A DNA stretch of 32,507 nucleotides from Planctomycetota bacterium (GTDB lineage: Bacteria; Planctomycetota; UBA1135). Below, piece by piece: positions 8,171 to 16,474 of this stretch. How positions within the stretch are numbered: position 1 is the first letter of the stretch; the number at the start of each line of letters is the position of its first letter. The DNA lies in assembly GCA_003501525.1 (NCBI GenBank), contig DNPI01000041.1:1-32507 (forward strand). The letters run 5' to 3'. The notes under the pieces are model-generated. The model saw nothing but the letters and a program-made list of their open reading frames with translations. It did not search any database and was not told the DNA's origin. A program made the translations under genes and the position numbers.

Positions 8171-9330
8171 CTCAATCTTCGGTGCGCCTTCCTGAAGGTG
8201 GTGAGTTGATTATCGAGGGCAACCTGCTTTTGCCTTTTGAGGAGGAGCTGGCCGAGCTGGGAGATTCGCCTCCTCCCGTGAGAAAATCTTGGGCAGCCCT
8301 CCAGGTTGTTGTGCAAGGGGAATATGCCACCACGGGTCACTCTTTAACCACCCCAGGCTCGCATGAAGAAATTGGAAAATTTCTCGATTGGGAAGCTACG
8401 ACTGAGCTTCGTCGGAACCTGGGGGCCCAAGGCTTTGGGGTCGCTGAAGCGATGGATACTGCTCAGCGATTTTTCTTGGGTTGGGAGAATGCTCGGCAAC
8501 TTATTGAAAACACCGCTGCCCTTGATCTTCCTTTAGGTTTTGTTGCAGGTGCTAGCTATGACCATTGCCCTTCTCCGTCGAGCTTAGATGAACTATGCGA
8601 TTCAGTTTCTTTTCAGGCTCGTGCAATTGCTGACCTCGGTGGAGTGCCGGTTATTTTGCCGATGCCATGGTTATGTGAAATGGAATGTGGCCCCGAAGAC
8701 TTTGTCGTTGCCTATCGGAAAATCCTCGAAAGTTTGGATTGCTCCGTTTACCTTCACTGGCTCGGCCCAATGTTTTTGCCGGTTCTAGAAGGCTATTTTC
8801 CCAGCGACAGTTTTCAGCGAATAATGGCTTTGAACAGGGAGCAAGTCTTAGGTGTAAAAATATCTCTTTTGGATCCTGTGCGTGAGGTCGCAATTCGCCG
8901 CAGTTTGGCTGAACATGGGCAAGAAACTTTGACAGGCGATGATTTCAACTTTGCGTCCCTCATTGCGGGCGATGAAAAGGGTTTTAGCCACGCGTTGCTC
9001 GGGATTCTTGGTGGTATTTCTCGCCCGGCGAGCCTAGCTTTTCAGTTTTTAGCCCATGGAGCGGAGGACAAATTCCGCCAGTTAATGAATCCATGTGAAG
9101 TGCTTTCTCGCGCGGTTTTTGAATCTCCCACCCAGCACTACAAAGCTGGTTTGGCTTTTCTTTCATGGCTAGACGGGCAGCAACCCAACGCCATGTTGGT
9201 GAATCGCGAAGACCTTGCTCGTGACAAAAATCACCTACTGAGATTGGTGGAACTCGCTATTGCTGCTGGAGTGTTTACTCGCCCCGATTGCGTGGCAGAA
9301 AATTTTTCTAGTTGGTTGGGAACGGATTAG
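8167..9330 (+). CDS. DUF993 family, dihydrodipicolinate synthase/aldolase-like protein
   Basis: The 387-residue product starts with TTG in a TTGA overlap with the transporter gene; GGGGGG lies about six bases upstream. The AxGFGVAEAMDTAQR stretch (ending at residue 101) is characteristic of DUF993, a branch of the DHDPS/N-acetylneuraminate lyase class I aldolase superfamily. Lys231 in LGVKISLLD sits where this superfamily has its Schiff-base lysine, and VYLHWLG (194-200) occupies the position of the active-site tyrosine strand. Such enzymes split or form 2-keto acids. Following an enolase-superfamily enzyme, the simplest inference is that it cleaves a 2-keto-3-deoxy acid made by that enzyme. 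It is the last gene of the left operon and ends head-on into the next gene with stop codons overlapping. Confidence 0.8.
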   Translation: MTQSSVRLPEGGELIIEGNLLLPFEEELAELGDSPPPVRKSWAALQVVVQGEYATTGHSLTTPGSHEEIGKFLDWEATTELRRNLGAQGFGVAEAMDTAQRFFLGWENARQLIENTAALDLPLGFVAGASYDHCPSPSSLDELCDSVSFQARAIADLGGVPVILPMPWLCEMECGPEDFVVAYRKILESLDCSVYLHWLGPMFLPVLEGYFPSDSFQRIMALNREQVLGVKISLLDPVREVAIRRSLAEHGQETLTGDDFNFASLIAGDEKGFSHALLGILGGISRPASLAFQFLAHGAEDKFRQLMNPCEVLSRAVFESPTQHYKAGLAFLSWLDGQQPNAMLVNREDLARDKNHLLRLVELAIAAGVFTRPDCVAENFSSWLGTD

Positions 9331-11135
9331 CGACCCGCTTTTTGCACTTCAATCTCACTAAACCCGAGAGGGCTTTGACCGACTTCTCCTGTCCAAGCGC
9401 TCAATATTCGCACTTCCAGAGTCTTAATGGAGGTAGTTTTCGGAAGCTTTAGGATTCCTTTTCGATTCTCTTCTTTAGGCATCTCTAAGGAAAATTCGAG
9501 CTTTGAATTTAAGAGAATTAAGAGGTGTCGCGGTCTGGCTAGCCCTTTTCGAAAAGGCATAGTATTTGGGTGGGCAAACATAACCTTGTTAGCTTTTATT
9601 GCAGCGGGCAGGGTTAGGGTAATTGATGGGTTGGGATCGTCAACCTCACACATCCAAGCCGTTTTCAGGTAGGTGTCAGCGGCCAGTTTCCCGGGGTGAG
9701 CACTCTTTTCGCTTGATGTTCGCACTTCGGGAAGAAATCGTTTTAGTAGGTTTTTCTCTCCGTCTTGCGCATATTCAAGCAATTCGTGTTCTAAGACCAT
9801 TTCAATTTTGACCTGAATAATCCCGCTATTGAACAGGCTTTCGGGTGATTCCGCCTCTGCGCGGATTTGAAATTCTCCTGAAGTTCCAAATCGATGTTGA
9901 AATGCAAACCCTTGCGCTGGGTTCTTCTCTTCTTTGAGTAGGCGCCATTCGACGTCGCCTACTTTGCGCCAGAAATAACGAACTATCTCAGGTTGAATTG
10001 GTGGCTTTGAAACCCAGAACGTCATAGGCGTGTCGCCACTAGCGCGAAGAATCAGCTCGCCCTGTTGGGGGGAACTTTCCCAGTGAGGTTGCCCGACTGC
10101 TCCCGACACAGCAGAGGCAGTTGCTCTTCTAAGAAAGAGAAGAGCCATGCTGGTGCCCAGTTCCCCATGTTGCTCTTGTGCGAGGTCGATAGTTTCTTTC
10201 GAGGGTGTCCTATCCCAACTTCCCAGAGAAGTTTGACGTTTTAAGAGCGCAGTCGCTCCTTCTTTGTACCAATCGTGGGCTCCTATTTTTTCAATTCCTC
10301 TGAGTGCTCCTACTCGTTCGTATCCCCAAAGATTGAATGCGCCCCAAGATCGATTAGGGGGATTGCCGGAAGTGACAAAGAAATCGCCTAGCCATTGGAG
10401 ACATTCGATTTGGACTTTTTCCATGGTTTTGCGGTGTCTAGCTGCCAGTCCATCGCCAAGATTTCGTGCACACAATTCAAGAAGAGTGATACCCGCAGCA
10501 GTCATTGAGCCAGATGGCCCTGCCCCAGGTCTGTATGTGAATCCTCGGCGGCGAAGACTCTCTCCAGCTTCATTTTTCACTTCTTCCACGGGAGTGAGAC
10601 AGGACATAGTTCCTGTATAGAGCTTCCTCCAATATTTGGTGGGGATACGAATCCCTGCTTTTTCGCAAGCATCCAATGCAAGTCCGGCGAGAAGTGTGTT
10701 TGATAGATCTTCGTGGCTGTGGCCACTTCCGTAGTCAAAGACACCGCTATCCGGCATCCACGAAAGGAGGTCGCCCGCGAGCTCCTCCATCCACGGTGTT
10801 TTGCTCCGGTCCTGACTCGCTTCCAGCGCGAGAAGCGTAAACCCTGCGCTATAGACTCTTTGCGGGGGACGCGGCTCCATCCACGTAAAAGCTCGCATTA
10901 TGGCTGGATGCTCAGAGGGAACGCCGCACTTAAGCAGTGTGTAGACGACCAATGGGGTAATGCCTGTGGGGTACCATTGGTCGACCCAGCCCCCCCAAGA
11001 CCCATCTAGCAATTGTCGATCGAGTAAAAAGTCGACCCCCTTCTCTATAGCGTCATTCGCTTGCAATCTGAGGTCTTGCCCGTAAAGAGGGCCACTTGCT
11101 GTGCTGAGGCATAGAATCGCCAGAGGGATTTTCAT
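9327..11135 (-). CDS. Secreted alpha/alpha-toroid (prenyltransferase/squalene-cyclase-fold) protein with C-terminal beta domains
   Basis: This 602-residue protein has a cleavable signal peptide (MKIPLAILCLSTASG, cut near YGQ, ~20). Residues ~25-345 show QW-type repeats of the terpenoid cyclase/protein prenyltransferase toroid: LLDRQLLDGSWGG (about 36-48) near the start and LLKRQTSLGSW near 300. No DxDD cyclase motif is obvious, so it is probably a scaffold or binding protein rather than a cyclase; such proteins are common in planctomycetes. The C-terminal ~250 residues hold an Ig-like stretch and a discoidin-like domain beginning near SSEKSAHPGKLAAD, which could bind glycans. It stands alone, convergent with the aldolase-like gene and divergent from the beta-helix gene. 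Its function is unknown. Confidence 0.75.
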   Translation of the reverse strand: MKIPLAILCLSTASGPLYGQDLRLQANDAIEKGVDFLLDRQLLDGSWGGWVDQWYPTGITPLVVYTLLKCGVPSEHPAIMRAFTWMEPRPPQRVYSAGFTLLALEASQDRSKTPWMEELAGDLLSWMPDSGVFDYGSGHSHEDLSNTLLAGLALDACEKAGIRIPTKYWRKLYTGTMSCLTPVEEVKNEAGESLRRRGFTYRPGAGPSGSMTAAGITLLELCARNLGDGLAARHRKTMEKVQIECLQWLGDFFVTSGNPPNRSWGAFNLWGYERVGALRGIEKIGAHDWYKEGATALLKRQTSLGSWDRTPSKETIDLAQEQHGELGTSMALLFLRRATASAVSGAVGQPHWESSPQQGELILRASGDTPMTFWVSKPPIQPEIVRYFWRKVGDVEWRLLKEEKNPAQGFAFQHRFGTSGEFQIRAEAESPESLFNSGIIQVKIEMVLEHELLEYAQDGEKNLLKRFLPEVRTSSEKSAHPGKLAADTYLKTAWMCEVDDPNPSITLTLPAAIKANKVMFAHPNTMPFRKGLARPRHLLILLNSKLEFSLEMPKEENRKGILKLPKTTSIKTLEVRILSAWTGEVGQSPLGFSEIEVQKAGR

Positions 11136-11210
11136 TCTCGGTTAATCTTAACGACCCCTGATATCATTCCCGCCACTTAGGATTTCGCCTATCCCGTTCC
11201 GTATAAATTG
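11136..11210. promoter_or_regulatory. Divergent intergenic region with a small palindrome
   Basis: These 75 bases separate two divergently transcribed genes and must hold most of their promoter information. An inverted repeat GTTAA-TC-TTAAC lies at 11141-11152, just upstream of the leftward gene, and could be an operator. I see no convincing paired -35/-10 boxes in either direction. The TATAAAT at 11202 is too close to the ATG at 11211 to serve that start. Confidence 0.3.
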
Positions 11211-12335
11211 ATGACAGATTCCTCTTCGCCTAGTTCGACAGCACGCTTCTTCTTTTACGTACTGGCCTTTCTTGGAGTTGCCCTTATTTTCTCTGCCTTT
11301 TCCGATTGGAAAAGCCCAGTCATCAAGGACTTATTCTCCGATAGTAAACCGGGGATTGCGCTAGATCCTTTTGCCATTGACAGAGGGGTGCCGTCTGGCA
11401 GCAGCTTTGCTTTTAGTCGCAACAATGCTTTGTGGGTTTCGGGCGCAAGTGGTAGCGACGCAACCGGGACCGGTGCTGAATCCAATCCCTTTAGGACGAT
11501 CCAGAAAGGATTGAATGCAATGGTAGATGGTCAAGCGTTAGCTATTAGGCCAGGAACCTATCGAGAGGCTCTCGATATGCCGACCGTCGGGACGCCTGGG
11601 AAAGGGCTTCTTGTGACAGGGATGGGATCCGGAAAAACGATTGTCGACATTACGGGGACTGGCACTGAGCATGCTGTTGAATTCGCCAATGGGGCTTCGC
11701 ATATTACTCTTCAAAATCTTTCTATTCGGGGTGGCGCTGATAGTGGTCGATGGTCCCATGGGGTTTACATCAGCAAAGAAGGAAAGAATGAGCATATTAT
11801 TCTGAAGAACCTTGATATTGATTGGAATGGGCAGAAAGATCGCGGCTCTGGAATTTTCGTTTTTGAGCAAGCGGCGGCGAATCTTGAGGTTCAAAATGTC
11901 AAAGCCACCGGTGCTTCAGATGGTATTTATTTGAAAGGCAGTAATGCCATTAAGGTCCAGAACTGCACTTTCTTCAACAATATTGAAGACGGGATAGATC
12001 TCAATGGTGGGACCGAAATTTTTCTTCTGGACAATGAATGTTATGGCAATGGGGATCGAGGTATTGCTGTCCACGGAAACGAATTGCCCCAGAGCGGCGG
12101 TGTCCTGCGCGGTAACAATTTGCACGGGAACAAGGATGGGATTGCCTTTTATCTAGCGGCCGGAACCCGGGTGATTGACAATAGAATTGAAGGGAACGCT
12201 GCCTACGGCTTGAGAATTGCTGGGCAAAATTTGACGATTGAGAAGAATTACTTTTCAGGGAACACGGAGGGGCATATTAATGAAAACCCCAATTCCGTAA
12301 ACATCACTTACAGCGATAACGTTCTAGAAGACTGA
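11211..12335 (+). CDS. Membrane-anchored right-handed beta-helix repeat protein
   Basis: The ATG at 11211 gives 374 residues (a TTG directly before it would add one). Residues ~12-30 form a single hydrophobic signal-anchor, leaving the rest outside the membrane. From ~75 the sequence has the beta-helix entry pattern (LWVSGASGSDATGTG, then NPFRTIQKGLNAM and IRPGTYREAL), followed by about ten turns rich in N-I, D-G-I and N-x-F steps such as GSGIFVFEQA, SDGIYLKGSN, EDGIDLNGGTEIFLL and KDGIAFYLA. This is the pectate-lyase/NosD-like fold, used by polysaccharide lyases, epimerases and surface proteins. I cannot identify a catalytic triad. It ends three bases before the convergent small gene. Confidence 0.82.
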   Translation: MTDSSSPSSTARFFFYVLAFLGVALIFSAFSDWKSPVIKDLFSDSKPGIALDPFAIDRGVPSGSSFAFSRNNALWVSGASGSDATGTGAESNPFRTIQKGLNAMVDGQALAIRPGTYREALDMPTVGTPGKGLLVTGMGSGKTIVDITGTGTEHAVEFANGASHITLQNLSIRGGADSGRWSHGVYISKEGKNEHIILKNLDIDWNGQKDRGSGIFVFEQAAANLEVQNVKATGASDGIYLKGSNAIKVQNCTFFNNIEDGIDLNGGTEIFLLDNECYGNGDRGIAVHGNELPQSGGVLRGNNLHGNKDGIAFYLAAGTRVIDNRIEGNAAYGLRIAGQNLTIEKNYFSGNTEGHINENPNSVNITYSDNVLED

Positions 12336-12338
12336 TGC

Positions 12339-12833
12339 TTACAGGGCGGCAATACAGGCTTGTGTGATGTCTTGTGCGGGGTATCCTGCTGGAATCTCAG
12401 GAATCCGATTGGTGCTGCCCTTTTCTACGACGAGAACGCAATTGGTATTTCTCGATGCTTGTTCGAGGACTTTTTTGTAGGTGGATGTTGCTTCTCGCAT
12501 CAATTGCGCCCATCGAGCTGAACCGCGTCGGATTTTTTCTTGATTAATTGTTTGGTAAGCAGGGATAGCGAGATAAACCTTTTTGCTGTCTACTTCTGCG
12601 AGAGAGTCGCCTCGCTCAGCACTAAATCCGCTCACGCTGCCTCGGAGGATAGGGCTTCCGCCTCTCTCGTTTTCTTCGAGAATTAGGGTGGCAGCGTTTT
12701 TTTCCTTAGCCGTAGGCGCAGGTCGGCTGTCGCCCTGTCGTAACCAGAACGCTGCTGCACAAAGAGCAGCGAAGGGGACAATCGCCAGCCGCATTCGCGT
12801 ACCTGTGCTAACGGTTCTATTGAATCCAAGCAT
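12339..12833 (-). CDS. Small anchored protein, possibly OmpH/Skp-like
   Basis: The 164-residue product has one hydrophobic segment at ~13-31 (RMRLAIVPFAALCAAAFWL) followed by a soluble region. Residues ~85-164 contain KKVYLAIPAYQTINQ, a charged helix and a C-terminus (PAQDITQACIAAL) that resembles the DITxxVIxAL tail of OmpH/Skp periplasmic chaperones. The long coiled coil of true Skp is missing, so homology is tentative. It lies 33 bases downstream of the DUF1080/SGNH gene and could be the last gene of that leftward operon or have its own promoter. Confidence 0.6.
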   Translation of the reverse strand: MLGFNRTVSTGTRMRLAIVPFAALCAAAFWLRQGDSRPAPTAKEKNAATLILEENERGGSPILRGSVSGFSAERGDSLAEVDSKKVYLAIPAYQTINQEKIRRGSARWAQLMREATSTYKKVLEQASRNTNCVLVVEKGSTNRIPEIPAGYPAQDITQACIAAL

Positions 12834-12866
12834 TCTTTCAGCCTAGCAGATTATGAGTTGAGGAGA

Positions 12867-15542
12867 TTAAAGCGCGATATCCCGAATCCAGATATTGCGA
12901 TAGCGAACAGGGTTCCCGTGATCTTGTAGCCGGAGTGGAAGCTTGGATGGTCCTGCTTTGTATGGCAGAATTTTTCTGTGTGTGGTTGGACCGAGAATTT
13001 CGCGGTTGAAGTGGATAAGGATGCCGTTGTGGAGAGCGGTTATTCGGGCAGGCTCCAGAAGCTCTTTTCCGTTTTCTGAAAATCGAGGGGCCTTAAAAAA
13101 GATGTCATACGATTGCCATTCGCCAGGTGGCTTGGAGGCATTTACATCTGGAGGATGTTGTCCATATATCCCTCCGGCCTGACCATCTGGATATGACCGA
13201 CTAGACCAGGAATCAAGGACCTGAATCTCGTATTTCCCCATGAGGTAGACACCACTATTGCCAATGCCTTGTGACGACCCACCAGATTTTGAGGGAGTTG
13301 CGAATTCAACATGCAGTTGGCAGTCTCCGAAGTCTTGGCGAGTTTGGATGTCACCTGTTCCGTTCACTTCCATGACTCCGTCAATCAGTTTCCATTTTGC
13401 ATCGCCTCCAGAAGACGATGCCCATTTGTCCAGCCCTGTGCCGTTAAAAAGAACTATGGCGTCAGAAGGTGCCGAGGTGCCGGTCCCCGGCTGGACAAAA
13501 TTGGGACTAGGTCGCTGAGAGTCATGCACATGCCATTCGGTTCCAGGAATGAGAGGCGTGTCGCGATATCCCACCGCCGGCTGTCCTGCAGCCGGCGGGG
13601 GATCTTCTTGGAGGAGTTCGCGCACCATTGGCTCAATAGATTCCGCCCATGTTCTATAAGCACCCTCATTAAGGTGCAGTAGGTCGGGCATGACCTCCTT
13701 CGAAAGCCCTCCATTGGTGCTTAAGAAATTCGAACCAATGTCTAAGTAATGGACGCGATTTCTGGATTGAAGGCGCGAGAAAATCTCGTTTGCCCCTTCA
13801 TTTATAAGTCTGTACCGGTTTTCGGCGTTTTCTCCTCTAGGAAAAATCCCTAGGAGAAGAATTTCAGCATTAGGTAATTTTTCTAGTAGTACGGAAGTGA
13901 TTTTCTCTACGCCATTTGCGATGTCTCTGCTGGAATCGCTCCCTGCATTGTTTGTGCCAATCATTACGACAGCTAGTTCCGGGTTTATCCCGTCTAAATT
14001 CCCGTTTTGCATTCTCCAAATGACATGTTGAGTGCGATCTCCGCCAATCCCAAGATTCAATGCGTTGCGGTCCCCATAGAATTTTTCCCAAATCTCTCTT
14101 CCGGCCCCTTCCCAACCTTGAGTGATTGAATCTCCAATCATCACCATCCGTACGCCTCCTTTTGCGGCATTTTCGTTCATCTTCTTGTGTCTCGTTTGCC
14201 ACCATTCATCTTTCCGGTCTACGGGTTTAATGGTTGCAGGTGTTGCAAGTTCCCGGATGAGGACATTCCGGAATTCGATTGGGGCTCCGTGATGTTGGAG
14301 CGCAAGAGGCCCTTCACTTGCGACTCCAGGGAGTTGGGCATTTTCGATGACATTTTTCCCATTTAGAGTGACGGAGAGGCTATCCCCCTCCATTTTGATG
14401 AAAAAGCGATTCCATTTTCCTAATGGGGCGTCCGCGGCTTCGCGTGGAGTGACAGCGGCGCGGACTTCAGCGGGCATATTTGGGTCGGTTCTGTAGCCAT
14501 AGACCTCTCCGCTACCAATGGGCCAGCACCAAATATTGACTTGGCTTTTGCTACTTCCTCGGAGATAGATGCCGCTGTCTCCGGCTTCGTCTACTTCGAC
14601 TTTGAGTTGTCCGCCAGCTTCGTTGACAGCATAGTCGCCATTGGGCAGAACTACCGGGACTTCGACTTTTTTAGAGGGTCCACTCCAGCGCCAATCAGCA
14701 ATTAATTCAAAATCGCCAAAACTGTCTTCGGTCCAGAGAGTGTCGCCTTTGCCGTCGTAAGCGAGCACCCCTCCTCCTGCTTTCCAGTGCCCCTTGTTCT
14801 TCTCTTCAACTTTCCAACCATCGAGATCGATTCCTCCAAACAGTGGAACGAAGCCATTCCCTGGGATGGCAATCTCCTCGGGTTTGAGATCCCCTGAGGG
14901 AGGTAGTTCTCGAATACGCAAATTCCGAAAATGGACCTCGCTGCCCTCGGCTTCTAGGCAAAGGTGCCCTTGTCTGGGTGCGCACGCTTCGCCGCTTGTT
15001 ACTTCTTTGCCGTTAACTTCCAGGCGGAGAGTGCCGTTGTTGCAAGTAACTCGGTAATGATTCCATTCAGGAGCTGGTTTTGTGCGCTCTTCTGTGGGGA
15101 AACTTCTGGAACCGCCATTTGGTCGAGGATTGTGTGGGGTCATTTTTGCTCCCCAGATTGGAAAGACATCGCCGTGGAGCGTGTACCAATTCCCTTTAGG
15201 GCCGGTCATGATTTGAACTTCGACCGCCCGGGCGAAGGGCGTCCCTTTGGCTGGAATCCCATCTGACCATACGAATAGTCCGGCATTCCCATCCTTCTCT
15301 ATGTGTCGCCATTCCATTTCGAGGACAAAGTTTTCATAAACCTTTGTTGTTCGAAGTAGCCCAACTGGATTGCCCGTGCAGATAATCATTCCGTTTTCGA
15401 CTCGGAAGGTTGTGTCGTCACAATTCAAAAGCTCCCATCCGGAAAGATCTTTGCCATTAAAGAGAGGCTCAAAGCCGTCTTCCTGAGCAGCCAAGCAAGG
15501 GGAGCAGAAGGTTACGAAGAGGAGGGGGAGAAGGGGTTTCAT
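12867..15542 (-). CDS. Secreted DUF1080-DUF1080-SGNH hydrolase-DUF1080 fusion
   Basis: The ATG at 15542 gives 891 residues and a signal peptide (MKPLLPLLFVTFCSPCLAAQ); an in-frame ATG at 15572 overlaps the upstream gene and would spoil it. Domain order: DUF1080 (3-keto-disaccharide hydrolase, GxEPLFNGKDLSGWE) at ~21-213, a second copy (GFVPLFGGIDLDGWK) at ~230-432, an SGNH esterase at ~445-645, and a third DUF1080 (AIVLFNGTGLDKW) at ~695-891. SGNH blocks are GDSITQGW (Ser472), LGIGGDRT (~497-504), GTNN (529-532) and DLLHLN (Asp620, His623). A TEWHVHDSQRPSPN leader precedes the third copy, resembling the mature N-terminus of stand-alone DUF1080 proteins and suggesting fusion of complete genes. 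It probably processes oxidised or acylated glycans in the periplasm or outside the cell. It is downstream of FGE and oxidoreductase genes in one operon. Confidence 0.85.
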   Translation of the reverse strand: MKPLLPLLFVTFCSPCLAAQEDGFEPLFNGKDLSGWELLNCDDTTFRVENGMIICTGNPVGLLRTTKVYENFVLEMEWRHIEKDGNAGLFVWSDGIPAKGTPFARAVEVQIMTGPKGNWYTLHGDVFPIWGAKMTPHNPRPNGGSRSFPTEERTKPAPEWNHYRVTCNNGTLRLEVNGKEVTSGEACAPRQGHLCLEAEGSEVHFRNLRIRELPPSGDLKPEEIAIPGNGFVPLFGGIDLDGWKVEEKNKGHWKAGGGVLAYDGKGDTLWTEDSFGDFELIADWRWSGPSKKVEVPVVLPNGDYAVNEAGGQLKVEVDEAGDSGIYLRGSSKSQVNIWCWPIGSGEVYGYRTDPNMPAEVRAAVTPREAADAPLGKWNRFFIKMEGDSLSVTLNGKNVIENAQLPGVASEGPLALQHHGAPIEFRNVLIRELATPATIKPVDRKDEWWQTRHKKMNENAAKGGVRMVMIGDSITQGWEGAGREIWEKFYGDRNALNLGIGGDRTQHVIWRMQNGNLDGINPELAVVMIGTNNAGSDSSRDIANGVEKITSVLLEKLPNAEILLLGIFPRGENAENRYRLINEGANEIFSRLQSRNRVHYLDIGSNFLSTNGGLSKEVMPDLLHLNEGAYRTWAESIEPMVRELLQEDPPPAAGQPAVGYRDTPLIPGTEWHVHDSQRPSPNFVQPGTGTSAPSDAIVLFNGTGLDKWASSSGGDAKWKLIDGVMEVNGTGDIQTRQDFGDCQLHVEFATPSKSGGSSQGIGNSGVYLMGKYEIQVLDSWSSRSYPDGQAGGIYGQHPPDVNASKPPGEWQSYDIFFKAPRFSENGKELLEPARITALHNGILIHFNREILGPTTHRKILPYKAGPSKLPLRLQDHGNPVRYRNIWIRDIAL

Positions 15543-15556
15543 GGGTTTGAATGCTA

Positions 15557-16474
15557 CTAGTCTTTTGCACATCTGAATCCAGTGTGGTTAAGCCCAGTGT
15601 CAGGGCTTGTTTTCATGCGAGCTCCTGGACGATAGCCAGCGCAGTACAGGTCGCTACAAAGCCAGGACCCTCCACGCATTACGCGTTTTTTGATTCCTGG
15701 CTCCGATGGGTCGAAGGAATCAGTAGGGCCTTTAGGGTTTTTTACTCGGTTTGCAGTAAGAGAATATGCGTCAGGGCGATACCAATCTGCGCACCATTCC
15801 CAGACATTGCCGGCCATGTCTTGGAGGCCCCAACCATTGGCGGGAAAACTTCCCACTGGAGCAGTCCCACTGAAGCCGTCAGTCTTTTTGTCTTTTGAGG
15901 GGAATTCGCCTTGCCATATGTTTGCATACCACTTGCCTCCAGGGTTTTCTTCATTTCCCCAAGTCCAAGGGGCTTTTTCCAGTCCCCCGCGGGCGGCGAA
16001 TTCCCATTCTGCTTCGGTTGGCAATCGTTTTCCTGCCCAGCGCGAAAAAGCGATGGCGTCGTCCCACGAGACGTGGACAACCGGATGATCCATCCTGCCC
16101 TTTAGTGAACTATTAGGCCCTTCTGGATGTTTCCAATTGGAACCTGTTGTCCAACCCCACCAGCTGCCAGGGCCATCCTCGAGTTGCTCCGCACCTAGAA
16201 ACACCACCGATCCGGGGTCATTGGAGGAGAAAGGGATTTCGGCTGTGGTGAGATAGCCCGTGTCGTCAACAAATTTTTGAAATTGAGCGTTAGTGACTTC
16301 TGTCTGGTCCATCCAGAATCCGGAGACGGTTATTTCTCGAGCAGGGAACTCGTCAGGTTGAGCATGAAGGCTGTCTCCTCCCATGGTGAAGGTTCCACCG
16401 GGAATCCAAATCATTCCCTCTGGTTCTCCGCAGGAAACTAGCAGAATCAGGGCAATGCCCTTGACTCGCCTCAT
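15557..16474 (-). CDS. Formylglycine-generating enzyme (Cu-dependent type), predicted lipoprotein
   Basis: This 305-residue protein starts in an ATGA overlap with the upstream cytochrome-like gene. Its N-terminus MRRVKGIALILLVSC carries a lipobox (LVSC, Cys15), predicting a lipid-anchored envelope protein. The FGE fold is complete: MIWIPGGTFTMGG (21-33), DQTEVTNAQF (56-65), RLPTEAEWEFAARGG (150-164), GNVWEWCADWY and RGGSW (267-271). Both cysteines that bind copper in true FGEs are present with the correct spacing (Cys273 and Cys278, CSDLYC), so it should oxidise the CxPxR cysteine of sulfatases to formylglycine using O2. A matching Cys-type sulfatase lies in the divergent half of the locus. 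Membrane anchoring is unusual, because bacterial FGE normally acts in the cytoplasm. Confidence 0.87.
   Translation of the reverse strand: MRRVKGIALILLVSCGEPEGMIWIPGGTFTMGGDSLHAQPDEFPAREITVSGFWMDQTEVTNAQFQKFVDDTGYLTTAEIPFSSNDPGSVVFLGAEQLEDGPGSWWGWTTGSNWKHPEGPNSSLKGRMDHPVVHVSWDDAIAFSRWAGKRLPTEAEWEFAARGGLEKAPWTWGNEENPGGKWYANIWQGEFPSKDKKTDGFSGTAPVGSFPANGWGLQDMAGNVWEWCADWYRPDAYSLTANRVKNPKGPTDSFDPSEPGIKKRVMRGGSWLCSDLYCAGYRPGARMKTSPDTGLNHTGFRCAKD

Noticed and set aside
1..9330. Calling the left region a standard sialic-acid (nan) operon
   Set aside because: nagB, a NanM-like domain and a sialidase fold fit, but nanA, nanE and nanK are not visible, the sialidase lacks the RIP motif, and the other enzymes do not belong to the known route.
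11202..11208. TATAAAT as a -10 box for the beta-helix gene
   Set aside because: It ends two or three bases before the ATG, so a transcript from it would begin inside the coding region, and no matching -35 is seen.
12834..12866. CATAAT on the minus strand as a promoter for the small OmpH-like gene
   Set aside because: The -10-like hexamer lacks any acceptable -35 at 16-18 bases, and the gene may be read from the upstream operon.
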